Below, piece by piece: positions 58,101 to 64,000 of a stretch of DNA of 64,000 nt. Location: NCBI GenBank assembly GCA_037893225.1, contig JAZGUH010000223.1, positions 496,001-560,000 of the forward strand. Direction: 5' to 3'. How positions within the stretch are numbered: position 1 is the first letter of the stretch; each line of letters opens with the position of its first letter. The position numbers were made by a program, and so were the translations under genes. The notes under the pieces were generated by a model. That model saw only the letters and a program-made list of their open reading frames with translations. It was not told the DNA's origin and ran no database searches. This DNA is from Hippasteria phrygiana (lineage: Eukaryota; Echinodermata; Asteroidea; Valvatida; Goniasteridae).

Positions 58101-58718
58101 GGTTGAGGGCGATGTGGTTTTTGGGCGAAGTGACTGTAGTCAGCAGTCAGCTGTGCGACGACATGTTCATCTCGGCTGAATACGTCGGTTGGTGAGTAAA
58201 AACTCTGATTTCTCAATAAATTGTCCGTTTCAATGTTCCGCAAATGTGCCGCAAAAGTCTCTAGGAGGGATTGGATAACTTTCTGGGGAGATTAATGTTT
58301 GGGAAAGTGGAATTCTAGAACATTGTAACTGACCTAACAAGAGCGTATTGCAAATCCTATTAAGTTACGGGGTCCAAAAAGGAATATCGTTGTAAGGCTA
58401 ACGGAGAGCCTTACATTTTTGGAAGTAAGATTACCCGTACATTCGAAACACCGAAAACCAAAATATTCACACTGTCGGAAACACCCTCCGTTTCACCTAC
58501 CTCCCCGCAGGATCGACGTGCACCGAGACATTTTCCGGGAGCGTCACGGGGACATTGGACATGACAAGCCCAGAGTCCCCCGCTGCGTCAAACTTGACCA
58601 CATGGTACTCCTGCTTTCCCTGGTCATTCGTGAACGTTCTCAGGCCGAATTGTTCGGCGGGTACGCTGTCTAAAATCGTCGGATTTTCCGCCGTTTCGAC
58701 AGTCGGTTCCTTGTCCAT
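46065..58718 (-). CDS. HMG20A/HMG20B-like HMG-box protein with an extra C2H2 zinc finger, complete, 11 exons
   Basis: Eleven exons join in frame to 2,013 nt (670 residues plus stop). Residues 1-346 form a Ser/Thr/Pro-rich acidic extension without a recognised domain. Residues 351-360 read GGWPKGKKRK, the basic stretch typical of HMG20 proteins just before the HMG box. The HMG box spans about 365-440 (PNVPKAPSTAYSMFLNEQ..., FPEIIKILGHTW, YRNEAAMDKKRYIDELRAF). A zinc finger at 488-510 has C-x2-C-x12-H-x5-H spacing (matrin/U1-like). At 590-670 an IDIDQFKEGFMELNL segment leads into a coiled coil (DREIELRELRCRDQELLELN), as in the C-terminal part of HMG20A/B. Known family members work in the nucleus with LSD1-CoREST at neuronal genes; that role is inferred here. 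Vertebrate HMG20A/B are about 320-350 residues and, as I recall, lack the finger, so the long N-terminus and the finger are unusual. ATG at 58718 has A at -3 and G at +4. Confidence 0.94.
46664..46858. mobile_element. Palindromic MITE-like element, family P1, copy 2
   Basis: It has the same ends (tatacccagcaagatatggg / cccatatcttgc) and core (CTATTGTTACCTAACACATC, ttcctgagattccgggaaca) as 39700-39955, but shorter C and G runs. It lies in the last intron of the HMG20-like gene. Confidence 0.8.
47049..47140 (-). CDS. HMG20-like gene, exon 10 (coiled coil)
   Basis: Acceptor TGTATGCCTAG, donor CACCTACAG|GTAACC; 92 nt, phase 1 in and phase 0 out. It encodes REIELRELRCRDQELLELN and MQLSTQCQHLQ with heptad-like leucines. 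It resembles the REAELRQLR coiled-coil start of HMG20A/B. Confidence 0.93.
47350..47580. repeat. Fold-back element in the last HMG20-like introns
   Basis: CACGTGTCCTTTGTTTACAT, ATTCAAATGTG, and GCACACATCGTGTTTTGCAT are mirrored by atgcaaaacacgatgcgtgc, cacatttcaatatag and atgtaaacacgtgacgtcag. Confidence 0.85.
48117..48193. repeat. (GGGGGC)n hexanucleotide repeat, about 12 copies
   Basis: Nearly perfect GCGGGG/GGGGGC repeats in intron 9 of the HMG20-like gene. The transcript (minus strand) would carry (GCCCCC)n, and the + strand can form G-quadruplexes. Confidence 0.97.
48384..48629 (-). CDS. HMG20-like gene, exon 9
   Basis: Acceptor CCCACCTTAG, donor AATCTTG|GTGAGT; 246 nt, phase 1 in and phase 1 out. 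It starts with a short acidic helix (EIEKEVLEMQESNSHLANTA), continues as a Gly/Thr/Gln/His-rich linker, and ends PVKIDIDQFKEGFMELNL. The last part corresponds to the F-x-x-x-F-L segment that precedes the coiled coil in HMG20A/B. Confidence 0.92.
48990..49175 (-). mobile_element. tRNA-derived SINE (family D), copy 2
   Basis: It has the same order as 42735-42925 on the minus strand: GCAAGCTCGGTGGTTGAGTG, GGGTTCGAGTCCTGTC, AGTAAGCCTATGA and the GAGCATACAGTGCTTTATAC tail. It lies in intron 8 of the HMG20-like gene, and an inverted tail copy follows at about 49180-49240. Confidence 0.75.
49376..49493 (-). CDS. HMG20-like gene, exon 8 (C2H2 zinc finger)
   Basis: Acceptor TTGTATTTCAG, donor CTGT|GTAAGT; 118 nt, phase 0 in and phase 1 out. 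The finger is confined to this exon: CKICDQYFSTMHNKKEHMFG followed by KQH, giving C488-x2-C491-x12-H504-x5-H510. This is the spacing of matrin/U1/dsRNA-binding-type C2H2 fingers rather than classical TFIIIA fingers. Confidence 0.92.
49610..49930. repeat. Fold-back element (intron 7 of the HMG20-like gene)
   Basis: The outer arms AAGGGAGAAATGCAAAATTA / AAATTTTGCATTTCTCCCTT and the inner arms TACTACAAAATACTACTCAA / TCAAGTAGTATTTTGTAGTA define nested inverted repeats. Confidence 0.8.
50653..50717 (-). CDS. HMG20-like gene, exon 7 (short linker exon)
   Basis: A 65-nt exon between acceptor GTGCATCCAG and donor CTTGAG|GTGAGA, phase 1 in and phase 0 out. It encodes VDGAIIDPDVSASVLNNLQL plus Glu, linking the HMG box to the zinc-finger exon. 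It was found by demanding frame continuity; without it the flanking exons would not join in frame. Confidence 0.85.
50975..51250. mobile_element. Inverted pair of SINE family D tails
   Basis: The left half (minus orientation: tgtatgaagcagtgcgtgct) and the right half (gagcatacagtgcttcatac) mirror each other, with GAGAGCCTGTG / CACAGGCTCTCG near the centre. Only the 3' half of the SINE is present on each side. Confidence 0.65.
51323..51449 (-). CDS. HMG20-like gene, exon 6 (HMG-box helix 3)
   Basis: Acceptor TTTTGCTGCAG, donor TTAACAG|GTCAGC; 127 nt, phase 0 in and phase 1 out. It encodes KYRNEAAMDKKRYIDELRAF and an extension (QHSETYQTLLRRQVAKKIK) matching the HMG20 helix-3 region, which ends in a Tyr-containing QKTEAYK-like segment in relatives. 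Confidence 0.95.
51480..51835 (+). mobile_element. LINE 3' fragment (reverse-transcriptase ORF C-terminus), broken
   Basis: The + strand reads LQSLSHQRSVATLSLFYRDF, then GKCSTSLSSLVPPVRVFECK, LSTYSHQYTL. After a stop it continues NSIFPRSVSLWNFLP and FKRNINSYL. The LSHRRSVA-LSLFYRY and FPR-LWN-LP motifs are typical of CR1/L2-like LINE ORF2 C-termini. It lies antisense in intron 5 of the HMG20-like gene. Confidence 0.8.
52125..52313 (+). mobile_element. tRNA-derived SINE (family C), copy 2
   Basis: It includes the conserved head (cggcattatgggtttatgac, aacaatttgggagaccggca), the tRNA-like GCAAGATAGCTCCAGTTGGT with one inserted C, CGGTATTCCGGAGGTC, and the TTTGCTCACTTTGAAAATTC tail. It sits in intron 5 of the HMG20-like gene, antisense to it. 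Confidence 0.8.
52418..52541 (-). CDS. HMG20-like gene, exon 5 (HMG-box helices 1-2)
   Basis: Acceptor ATCTCGACAG, donor AGGAAGAAG|GTATTC; 124 nt, phase 2 in and phase 0 out. It encodes YSMFLNEQLKLMKEKH and FPEIIKILGHTWTKMTADRK, which lines up without gaps with helices 1 and 2 of HMG20 boxes (the FPEI and LG-x-x-W positions are conserved). Confidence 0.95.
53184..53266 (-). CDS. HMG20-like gene, exon 4 (basic stretch and start of HMG box)
   Basis: A short 83-nt exon between acceptor CTAAATTTAG and donor ACAGC|GTAAGT, phase 0 in and phase 2 out. It reads VKRKGGWPKGKKRKNQPQPN then VPKAPSTA. The GWPKGKKRK stretch followed by N-x-PKAP is the signature of HMG20A/HMG20B and decides the family. Confidence 0.93.
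53560..53750. repeat. Direct repeats with GGATTTTGATGGATT words
   Basis: GGATTTTGGCGGATTCTGGA-tacctccatattga and aGGATTTTGATGGATTCAGGATACCTCC recur about three times in 190 bp. The stretch lies in intron 3 of the HMG20-like gene. Confidence 0.7.
53908..54071 (-). CDS. HMG20-like gene, exon 3
   Basis: The exon lies between acceptor CATTGATAG and donor AAATCAAAG|GTATGT. It is 164 nt, phase 1 in and phase 0 out, and encodes HLVISRGPLVYADQPNSLL and a polar acidic stretch ending DENQSDDAKSK. It leads directly into the basic GGWPKGKKRK exon. Confidence 0.88.
54624..55279 (-). CDS. HMG20-like gene, exon 2 (large N-terminal exon)
   Basis: The acceptor ATCTCCAAG precedes 55279 and the donor ACAACAG|GTATTG follows 54624. 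The exon is 656 nt, enters in phase 2 and leaves in phase 1. It encodes about 218 residues rich in Pro, Thr, Ser, Asp and Met (for example PPMLLPLPIAPPSIRTVDG). No domain was recognised; the region is probably disordered. The open frame, and phase agreement with both neighbours, support it. Confidence 0.85.
56304..56693. repeat. Long fold-back, arms about 110 bp
   Basis: TACCCCCACCAAAATGGATC, gcaaaaccttggaaaataac and ccctccttgataacaactgt on the left are mirrored by acagttgttatcaaggaggg, ttattttccaaggttttgct and gatccattttggtgggggta on the right. Confidence 0.9.
57345..57380 (-). mobile_element. SINE family C fragment inside the long-TIR element
   Basis: aacaaagaaactggcaggag followed by CGGGATG matches the tRNA-like 3' end and tail start of family C on the minus strand, cut off by a poly(C) run. 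Confidence 0.5.
57895..58133. repeat. 16-bp tandem array inside the long-TIR element, about 15 copies
   Basis: The unit is GGGCGAAGTGGTTTTT with variants in the last five bases (attt, catt, cgtt, ttga). On the minus strand it gives spurious Pro/Lys-rich open frames. Confidence 0.95.
58501..58718 (-). CDS. HMG20-like gene, coding exon 1
   Basis: Begins ATG GAC AAG (MDKEPTVETAENPTIL) in good Kozak context and ends GGGGAG|GTAGGT in phase 2. The encoded 72 residues are acidic/polar and end NVSVHVDPAG. A longer open frame upstream starts only with TTG, so the ATG at 58716-58718 is preferred. Confidence 0.85.
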
Positions 58719-58828
58719 CCTGACATTTTGCGTGGTTCCCTTGATATGCGTACACACGTGTTCATTGTCTTGAACTGACAGAACAGCTAGCACGCCGTAG
58801 ACCAACTAAAGTGTTAAAAAACACACTG

Positions 58829-61800
58829 TGTATAAAAATCTACATAGATCATTGGCTGTTCAAGTTGACGGCACCGTCCGCCATCTTATAACTCCACGCG
58901 ATACGTACAGGTACGTAAAACTAATACAAGCATGACGTAAACAGGCGCCCTCTAGGATAGACAGCAATGATTTATGGATGTTCTAATATGGCGGCTGCTG
59001 GCGACTAGTTGTTCGTACAGCACGCAACAGCCAATGAGCTATCGGGATTGTTATACCACTTCCTCCATGGTTATACATGGGTATATGTTGGCGATCATTG
59101 TTGTATCTCCTTGTGTATTAAGTATTCATTATGGTGCATAATTTTCGCCTCCTTAAAATTCCCAAAGAAATTTACCGACAAGAAACAACCGAACCAATTC
59201 TTGGTTATGACTGTTCATGACCTCCAAAACGCACCTCACAGCGAGGAAACAATCCACTTAAAACAGCGCCATCTATAGTTACAATACGGCTAGGCGAGTG
59301 ATTTCACTTTCACGGCATGGCTTCTCCCTGGCCAATATCGCCCGTTGCTATATCCTATCCTACGAGAAAGAACATTACCTCAACTGGCCTGAGAATTACT
59401 GGCGGCAGAACATCGGGGGGGGGGGATCTCCTCCCTCTCCCCAAACTTTTGGCACCGGCAGTTCCGCCAAAGAAAAACATAGAAAAGGGCACAGCAGCTG
59501 AACGGCACGCAATTTTTTCCGTAGGCGGGTGAAGCAATAATCATGAATAATTCATTATATAGAACAGAACGTCACAGCATTTAGTCAACTAGCTACATTC
59601 AATCATTTTAAAGAGTGTTGTCGAGCGGCTACAGACTAGTCTAGTGGATAGGCTATGGGTCAATTTTTCTTTACTGTGATATCTTTGGGATATTTCTAAT
59701 TGAAGGGGAAAAAGAGACCGAGAACCTAAGTGCTAGCTGTGCAGTGATCAATGCAACCACTGATTTATTCATGAAAATTCAGTGCTTCACCCGCCTACTG
59801 GAAAAACAAATAAGCGAACGGCGCCAGCGTTGCCCCCCCCCCCCCCCCCCAACCCACACTTTCAAAAGCGTTCCGCGATCCGCCGCACCTGCGGAGAATC
59901 CTATTATTTTCACTTTTGCAGTGAACATTACACTATGAACAAGTAACAAAAGGAACAATGGATGTTCATTGTCAGTGCACCGTTTTCTTTTGTTTGATGT
60001 TCATAGTGTTATTATACGTTTCAGGCCTAGGCTAGGGATTTGTCGTATAAACCAGGGTCCACTTTGCCGGGGGGGGGGGGGGGGGGGGGGTTGTTGTGTG
60101 TGAAATGGGTGCATATTCTATTTTGGGGCTACAGTACAAGGGACAGAAATTACAATTGTGTTACAAAAACCGGCTGTCTTAACAATAGGTGACACCCAAC
60201 GTCCCCCCCCCCCGGGTCTATAACAAACGGCCACTGTTTGGAAAAAAACAAGTTTTTAAAGAGCTTGGAGCCAATAAAAATACTAGACCAGCCACCATTG
60301 GGTTTCCTACGATTATTTACTGTCATTAATTCACGTTAGATAATTCTCAAAATCCCATTACGAAAATGCCATTATTCTCAAGCAGCGATCATGCAACCTT
60401 ATTAATAGTAAATCCCCCCCCCCCCCCCACTTTGGACAGTTCCCCATAAAGAAAAACATAGATATGTTGCCAACCACGGCTTTAATTTATGTTCTAATGG
60501 CAGAACTTACCAAATGGCACTCAATATTTACAAACGTAGAAAGGTCTATACATTATGTACACAAAAGGAGAAAGATTCTTCTCTGAACAGAATAATCCAA
60601 CGTTCCCATGTTCCTTTGGAATTTTGATGCTTTGTTGACTGCTTATAAACAATCAATTCTGGGGATATGGTCTCCCAATAACGAACATCTTAAAATGTTT
60701 TCTCGTCCAGTAAAAAACAAACACAAAACCAAACATCTGGTATTATTTTTGGTGGGTTTTAGTTCATGAATTGTTATATTTTATAATTTCACGTTAAATA
60801 ATAACTGTGCGCACATTTTTCGGCTAAGTACCCTGTAGAGAATATATAATGAAAAACGGCTTTAAGTTTAAACACAGATTTGCATTGAAGATGCTTCAGA
60901 AGATATTTTTTTCAAGCACTGCAGTCCTACAAATTTCGTCTTGGCTTTGTCCAGGACAACTTATTTGATCATATTCGATATCACAATGAACTACACAATG
61001 AATTTGGAGAGAACTTAATCTGGAAGAGTTGTGTTTAAGCTCAAAATATTAAACAGGTGGCTTGAAACTAAACTTGTTCTAGTAATTCCATAATATGTGG
61101 CGTCCCCAAGGGAAATCAGACATAAGTCGCATGACCTATTTTTGAGTAATTGTAATTTACATGAAAATCGTAACAAAAAAAATCACGATTCCTGTTTTTG
61201 TCAAAATACTCCAAAGCATACAAATGTATTTAATTCAAAATACCTGGTTTGCTTTTGTGTTGAGACCATTAAATGTGTACAATTTGACATTTTAGTCTGG
61301 CGTACTTCCGAAAAAATCGTGTAAATTACGTACTATTTCTATTTCTATTCTGAATTTACGGCTATTCGAAAAGCAAAATATCGTATAACAGTAATTTCTC
61401 AATAGGACAAAGCTTACATTATCTATTTTATTATGGAATGGCAATCTCAATTTTCAAAGTTTCAAACTTATGTCTGAGTTCGCTTGCCGGTGCCACATAT
61501 TGTTCTGATATGCAATGTGGAGACATGTAGCAGGGAATACTAATTAGCATAAAACTGGCAGTTCTCAGGGTTAATGCCACTGATCTTCGTGTATAAAAAA
61601 ATCTGGATAACTCATTGGTCGTTGTGCGCTGCAGGAACAACTGTCGCCAGCAGCCGCCGTATTACCACTCATGGAACATCCATAAATCATTAGTGCCTAG
61701 CGCCTACTTTATCATACACTACACTTGTACCAGTTTTACAGTCGCGTAGAGTGGAAGGATGGCGGATGGTGCTGTCAATATGAACAGATTTTTATACATG
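58829..61800. mobile_element. Diverged large inverted repeat (arms 58829-59150 and 61450-61800)
   Basis: Left-arm words tataaaaatctacatagatc, GACGGCACCGTCCGCCATCT, AATGATTTATGGATGTTC, GGCGGCTGCTGGCGAC and CAGCCAATGAGCTATC reappear inverted on the right, in the same order and with indels. The interior holds poly(C)/poly(G) runs (59834, 60070, 60204, 60416) and no recognised gene. Either a long-TIR transposon or an inverted segmental duplication. The left arm includes the likely HMG20-like promoter. Confidence 0.7.
58860..58900 (-). promoter_or_regulatory. Likely promoter region of the HMG20-like gene with a YY1-type motif
   Basis: On the minus strand this stretch reads ttataagatggcggac, a close match to the YY1 consensus AAGATGGCGGC often found just downstream of transcription starts of housekeeping genes. 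It lies about 160 nt upstream of the ATG at 58718. The transcription start itself is inferred, not seen. Confidence 0.45.
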
Positions 61801-61845
61801 GAGATCATTAGTTTATGCCAAGCAGGGGGGGGGGGGGGGGGGTCG

Positions 61846-61893
<48 letters not shown>

Positions 61894-62987
61894 CTCGTTG
61901 CCATTTTTTGTAGTGGCCTACGCCTAAAGTTGCAAACCAGAAACCCTACAGGTCCTATTTTGCCTATGGGTAAGAACAAAACAAAGAGGTTAAATGGCGC
62001 CACCAATGGTGAGAAGGTGTGTCAGCCCCCCCCCCATGGAAAAAATAATTTCAGAAACCCCCCTGCAAAAAATCCTGGATCCGCCCCTGCCAAGGCTTTA
62101 TACTGACATACAATGTATATCTACATACAATGCATTGAAATGTTCTAAACCGCTTGAAAAAACGGCTAAGGTTTGGAGAACTTTCCTGCAAAAGTTACTG
62201 CCACTTACTGCAACTGTAAGCAGTTACATGTATAGACCTTTTACAAAAAGTGACCAGACAACAGGAAACGTATACAAAACTACCAAGTGTGGACTGCCTT
62301 GTAGTGACCATCAACATATGGGACAAGTTAAACCATGTGTGCGCACGCGGTCGCTTAACTGGATTATTTTGTTAGCATCACTTTACTATGTGGTCCATGA
62401 CAATACGTGAAAAATGTCTACATGGAATTGAAGTCAGGCTGCCTGTCATAGGTGTTTACATCAACGATGTTACCCACCTGTGCATAAGTTACACCAACCA
62501 ATCAGTTACCTATATCTAGCCAGCGGGTAGCCTTTTTGGTGGTCAATTTTAAGACTTACCTACGTGGTTTACGAGTATAAAAATGTACCATTGGAGGCCG
62601 CCCAATTGGGCAACAAAAAGCATTTGTCCTAAAATTACCATGGCTGGAAAGATCATTCAAAAGTAGAATATGATAATGTACACGGCCATCCCTTGAAAAT
62701 GAGCCGTCTGTCTGAAATTGACTGAGGAAAATAATGACTGGGATGCCAGTTTGGTTCTTTTGATGTTCATTTCAACCACAGCAATTTTAGGATGAGTGCT
62801 TTTTGTAACCCAACCGGGCACTTCCAAGGCAATGCATCCCTTTTTAAGTTAACATGTTGAACTTTGGCATACAGCTCAACTTTTGACCTGACAAAGAATC
62901 TTGATAGAACAGAGATTTTGCAGTGATAGGATCTAACCTGGAGATACCAACTGATTCTGATTAGCACTCGAGTTTGTCTCTTGCTCT
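61801..62987. other. Gap between the inverted repeat and B4GALT7
   Basis: It starts with an extreme G18-TCGAA-C42-like palindromic homopolymer at 61826-61892. The rest is probably B4GALT7 3' UTR/intergenic DNA; I see no exon. Confidence 0.5.
61826..61892. repeat. Poly(G)-poly(C) palindrome
   Basis: Eighteen G, five other bases, then about 40 C. It can form a G/C hairpin. Confidence 0.95.
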
Positions 62988-63146
62988 TTATGATCCACTA
63001 TCACACCAGGGTGTGGCCTCAATGTCGCAGTCAATTTTCACATGTAGTAACGTTGCTTTGGCGTCGTTAATGATAAGCTGCTGCCGGCTGCGGACGTTGT
63101 ACTGGACGGTGCCCAAACCCGTTTCTCTGTCACGTTTAAAAGATTC
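62988..63146 (-). CDS. B4GALT7: B4GALT7 terminal coding exon
   Basis: Acceptor CTGTACGCAG before 63146; 52 codons plus TAA (TTA on the + strand at 62988-62990). It encodes [20 protein letters not shown] to the C-terminal [14 protein letters not shown]. The Cys-containing TPWC end is a family hallmark. Confidence 0.94.
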   Translation of the reverse strand, partial: ESFKRDRETGLGTVQYNVRSRQQLIINDAKATLLHVKIDCDIEATPWCDSGS

Positions 63147-63797
63147 CTGCGTACAGAGAACGAGGCAACAACAAATGTATGAGCTTTGTAAGGTCAGGGG
63201 TGGCTCTATACTGAATATTTTGGAGCTAAAATTGATTTCTGAAAGGTAGCAAAATATCAAAAGGCTGATGAATAAAATGGTGTATCCATGTGCATGTTTA
63301 TGGTGTACAGTTAACCCTAATCCTGCTAAATCCAACTAAATCCAACAAAATCCAACAAAATCCAACAAAATCCAACAAAATCTAACAATGGTAGAAACCT
63401 GTTGTAATTTGTTGGATTTAGCAGTCAACACAAACTTCATGGTGTGTTGAATGTGTTGTATTCAGCAGGGTAGCAGCTAAATTTGTGATTGTTTTTTGTA
63501 TTTTTCACCCCCCCCCCCCCCTTCCAGCCACAAAAATTACTTGATCTGCCACTACACTAGGACCAGATCCAACTGAGGTTATCTTCTTAACGAAATCCAG
63601 TATGGCAGGAAAGTAACTTTTAGGCGGTTGACCAACATAACAATGGACTAATTGTGGTCTTCTATTTTTCCCCTACGTTAATAATGTCTTACTTTGTGTT
63701 GATTGCCGATTCTTTTCATGTCTCGTTTCCTCCGTTTCTTGTCGTGAATGTGAAAAAATGTTTTCCTGCCTGTAGTTATTCCCTGTGGCCTGGAAAT
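62988..63797 (-). CDS. B4GALT7: Beta-1,4-galactosyltransferase 7 (galactosyltransferase I), last two exons; 5' part off the window
   Basis: Golgi type II glycosyltransferase that adds the first galactose to xylose in the glycosaminoglycan-protein linker. Exons 63693-63797 and 62988-63146 give the last 87 residues. They read [20 protein letters not shown], then [28 protein letters not shown] and finally [15 protein letters not shown]. The HIHD motif matches the H-x-H metal/UDP site of the family; RKRD-KRI, the FK-DRE-GL segment and the DCD-x-x-ATPWC end are characteristic of B4GALT7. The overall match is close enough for orthology. The gene must continue past position 64,000. The 3' UTR probably runs below 62,987, but no polyadenylation signal was identified with confidence. 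Confidence 0.94.
63326..63390. repeat. 10-bp tandem repeat (AAATCCAACA)
   Basis: About six units, aaatccaaca with t/a variants, in the last intron of B4GALT7. Confidence 0.85.
63693..63797 (-). CDS. B4GALT7: B4GALT7 penultimate exon
   Basis: Acceptor CTTTTCCCAACAG before 63797 and donor CACAAA|GTAAGAC after 63693; 105 nt, 35 codons, phase 0 at both ends. It contains [14 protein letters not shown] and [16 protein letters not shown] second open frame across the same exon does not join the last exon in frame and is rejected. Confidence 0.92.
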
Positions 63798-63977
63798 CTG
63801 TTGGGAAAAGAGGCATTAGCTTTTTAAGAACAGATTTGGAAAATTCATTGTACACAACCAATCTACAGAGAATTAACATCACACCGTGTTACCTCGTTGC
63901 ACAACGTTAATACTTGTTCAATTTTGCCTTATACACGTGTACCTTACCTAATACAATAAACAAACCACAATGGAAAT

Positions 63978-64000
63978 TGAAAATTTGGGAGATCGCCAAC
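63978..64000 (+). mobile_element. Start of a further SINE family C copy, cut by the window edge
   Basis: aaaatttgggagatcgccaac matches the head just before the tRNA-like part in the copies at 12.3 and 52.2 kb. Confidence 0.4.

Larger units (their letters stand above)
56717..58436. mobile_element. Long-TIR (MULE/Foldback-like) element with 9-bp target-site duplication
   Basis: The element spans 56726-58427 and is flanked by identical 9-mers AGATTACCC (56717-56725 and 58428-58436). The termini TACTTCCAAAAATGTAAGGC / its inverse start TIRs of about 285 bp that are nearly identical. The inside contains a truncated SINE family C piece, a small palindrome (57729-57837) and a 16-bp tandem array, but no transposase. 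A 9-bp TSD with long TIRs fits Mutator-like or Foldback non-autonomous elements. Confidence 0.88.
55280..58500 (-). other. Intron 1 of the HMG20-like gene
   Basis: A 3.2-kb intron between GTAGGT (58500-58495) and CTCCAAG. More than half of it is two fold-back elements (56304-56693; 56726-58427). No other exon was seen. Confidence 0.8.

Noticed and set aside
57768..58243. Pro/Lys/Ser-rich open frames on the minus strand
   Set aside because: They are translations of the 16-bp minisatellite and TIR inside a mobile element.
60580..61330. Possible LINE reverse-transcriptase remnant (GVPKGNQ resembling GVPQGS)
   Set aside because: A single short motif in a sequence full of stops, with no supporting flanking motifs.
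63673..63882. 69-codon minus-strand frame across the B4GALT7 penultimate exon
   Set aside because: Wrong frame; only the frame giving [14 protein letters not shown] joins the last exon without a stop and matches B4GALT7.

Overview
This is an AT-rich, repeat-laden eukaryotic nuclear window. It has spliced genes with GT-AG introns, several tRNA-derived SINE families, LINE 3' fragments, many fold-back elements, and long poly(C)/poly(G) and tandem arrays. The best clue to the organism is a vasopressin/oxytocin-type precursor encoding the nonapeptide CLVQNCPNG followed by GKR. Its Leu-Val-Gln core is closest, from memory, to starfish asterotocin (CLVQDCPEG), so I infer an invertebrate deuterostome, most likely an echinoderm. 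The class cannot be fixed from the window.

Layout. 1-2,900: non-coding DNA with a diverged duplication and a SINE. 2,916-18,477 (+): a complete three-exon vasopressin/oxytocin-type (neurophysin) gene, 147 codons plus stop, with introns of 11.5 kb and 3.6 kb. About 18,500-46,000: a gene-poor stretch with GC-rich and AT-rich fold-back elements, a palindromised Tc1/mariner transposase fragment, a LINE 3' end, a 26-copy 20-bp satellite, a 380-bp (CCCAA)n array and a 12-bp array. 46,065-58,718 (-): a complete 11-exon HMG-box gene of the HMG20A/HMG20B (iBRAF/BRAF35) family. Its 670-residue product also carries a C2H2 matrin/U1-like zinc finger between the HMG box and the C-terminal coiled coil. Its introns hold SINEs, a LINE fragment, a (GGGGGC)n repeat and a 1.7-kb long-TIR element with a perfect 9-bp target-site duplication. 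58,829-61,800: a diverged inverted repeat whose left arm contains the likely promoter region of the HMG20-like gene. 62,988-63,797 (-): the last two exons of a beta-1,4-galactosyltransferase 7 (B4GALT7) gene; the rest lies beyond the right edge.

The three genes belong to unrelated pathways: neuropeptide signalling, chromatin/CoREST-type regulation, and proteoglycan linker synthesis in the Golgi. I see no functional cluster. Exon boundaries were derived by hand from splice sites and frame continuity. All 13 internal junctions of the three models keep the reading frame.
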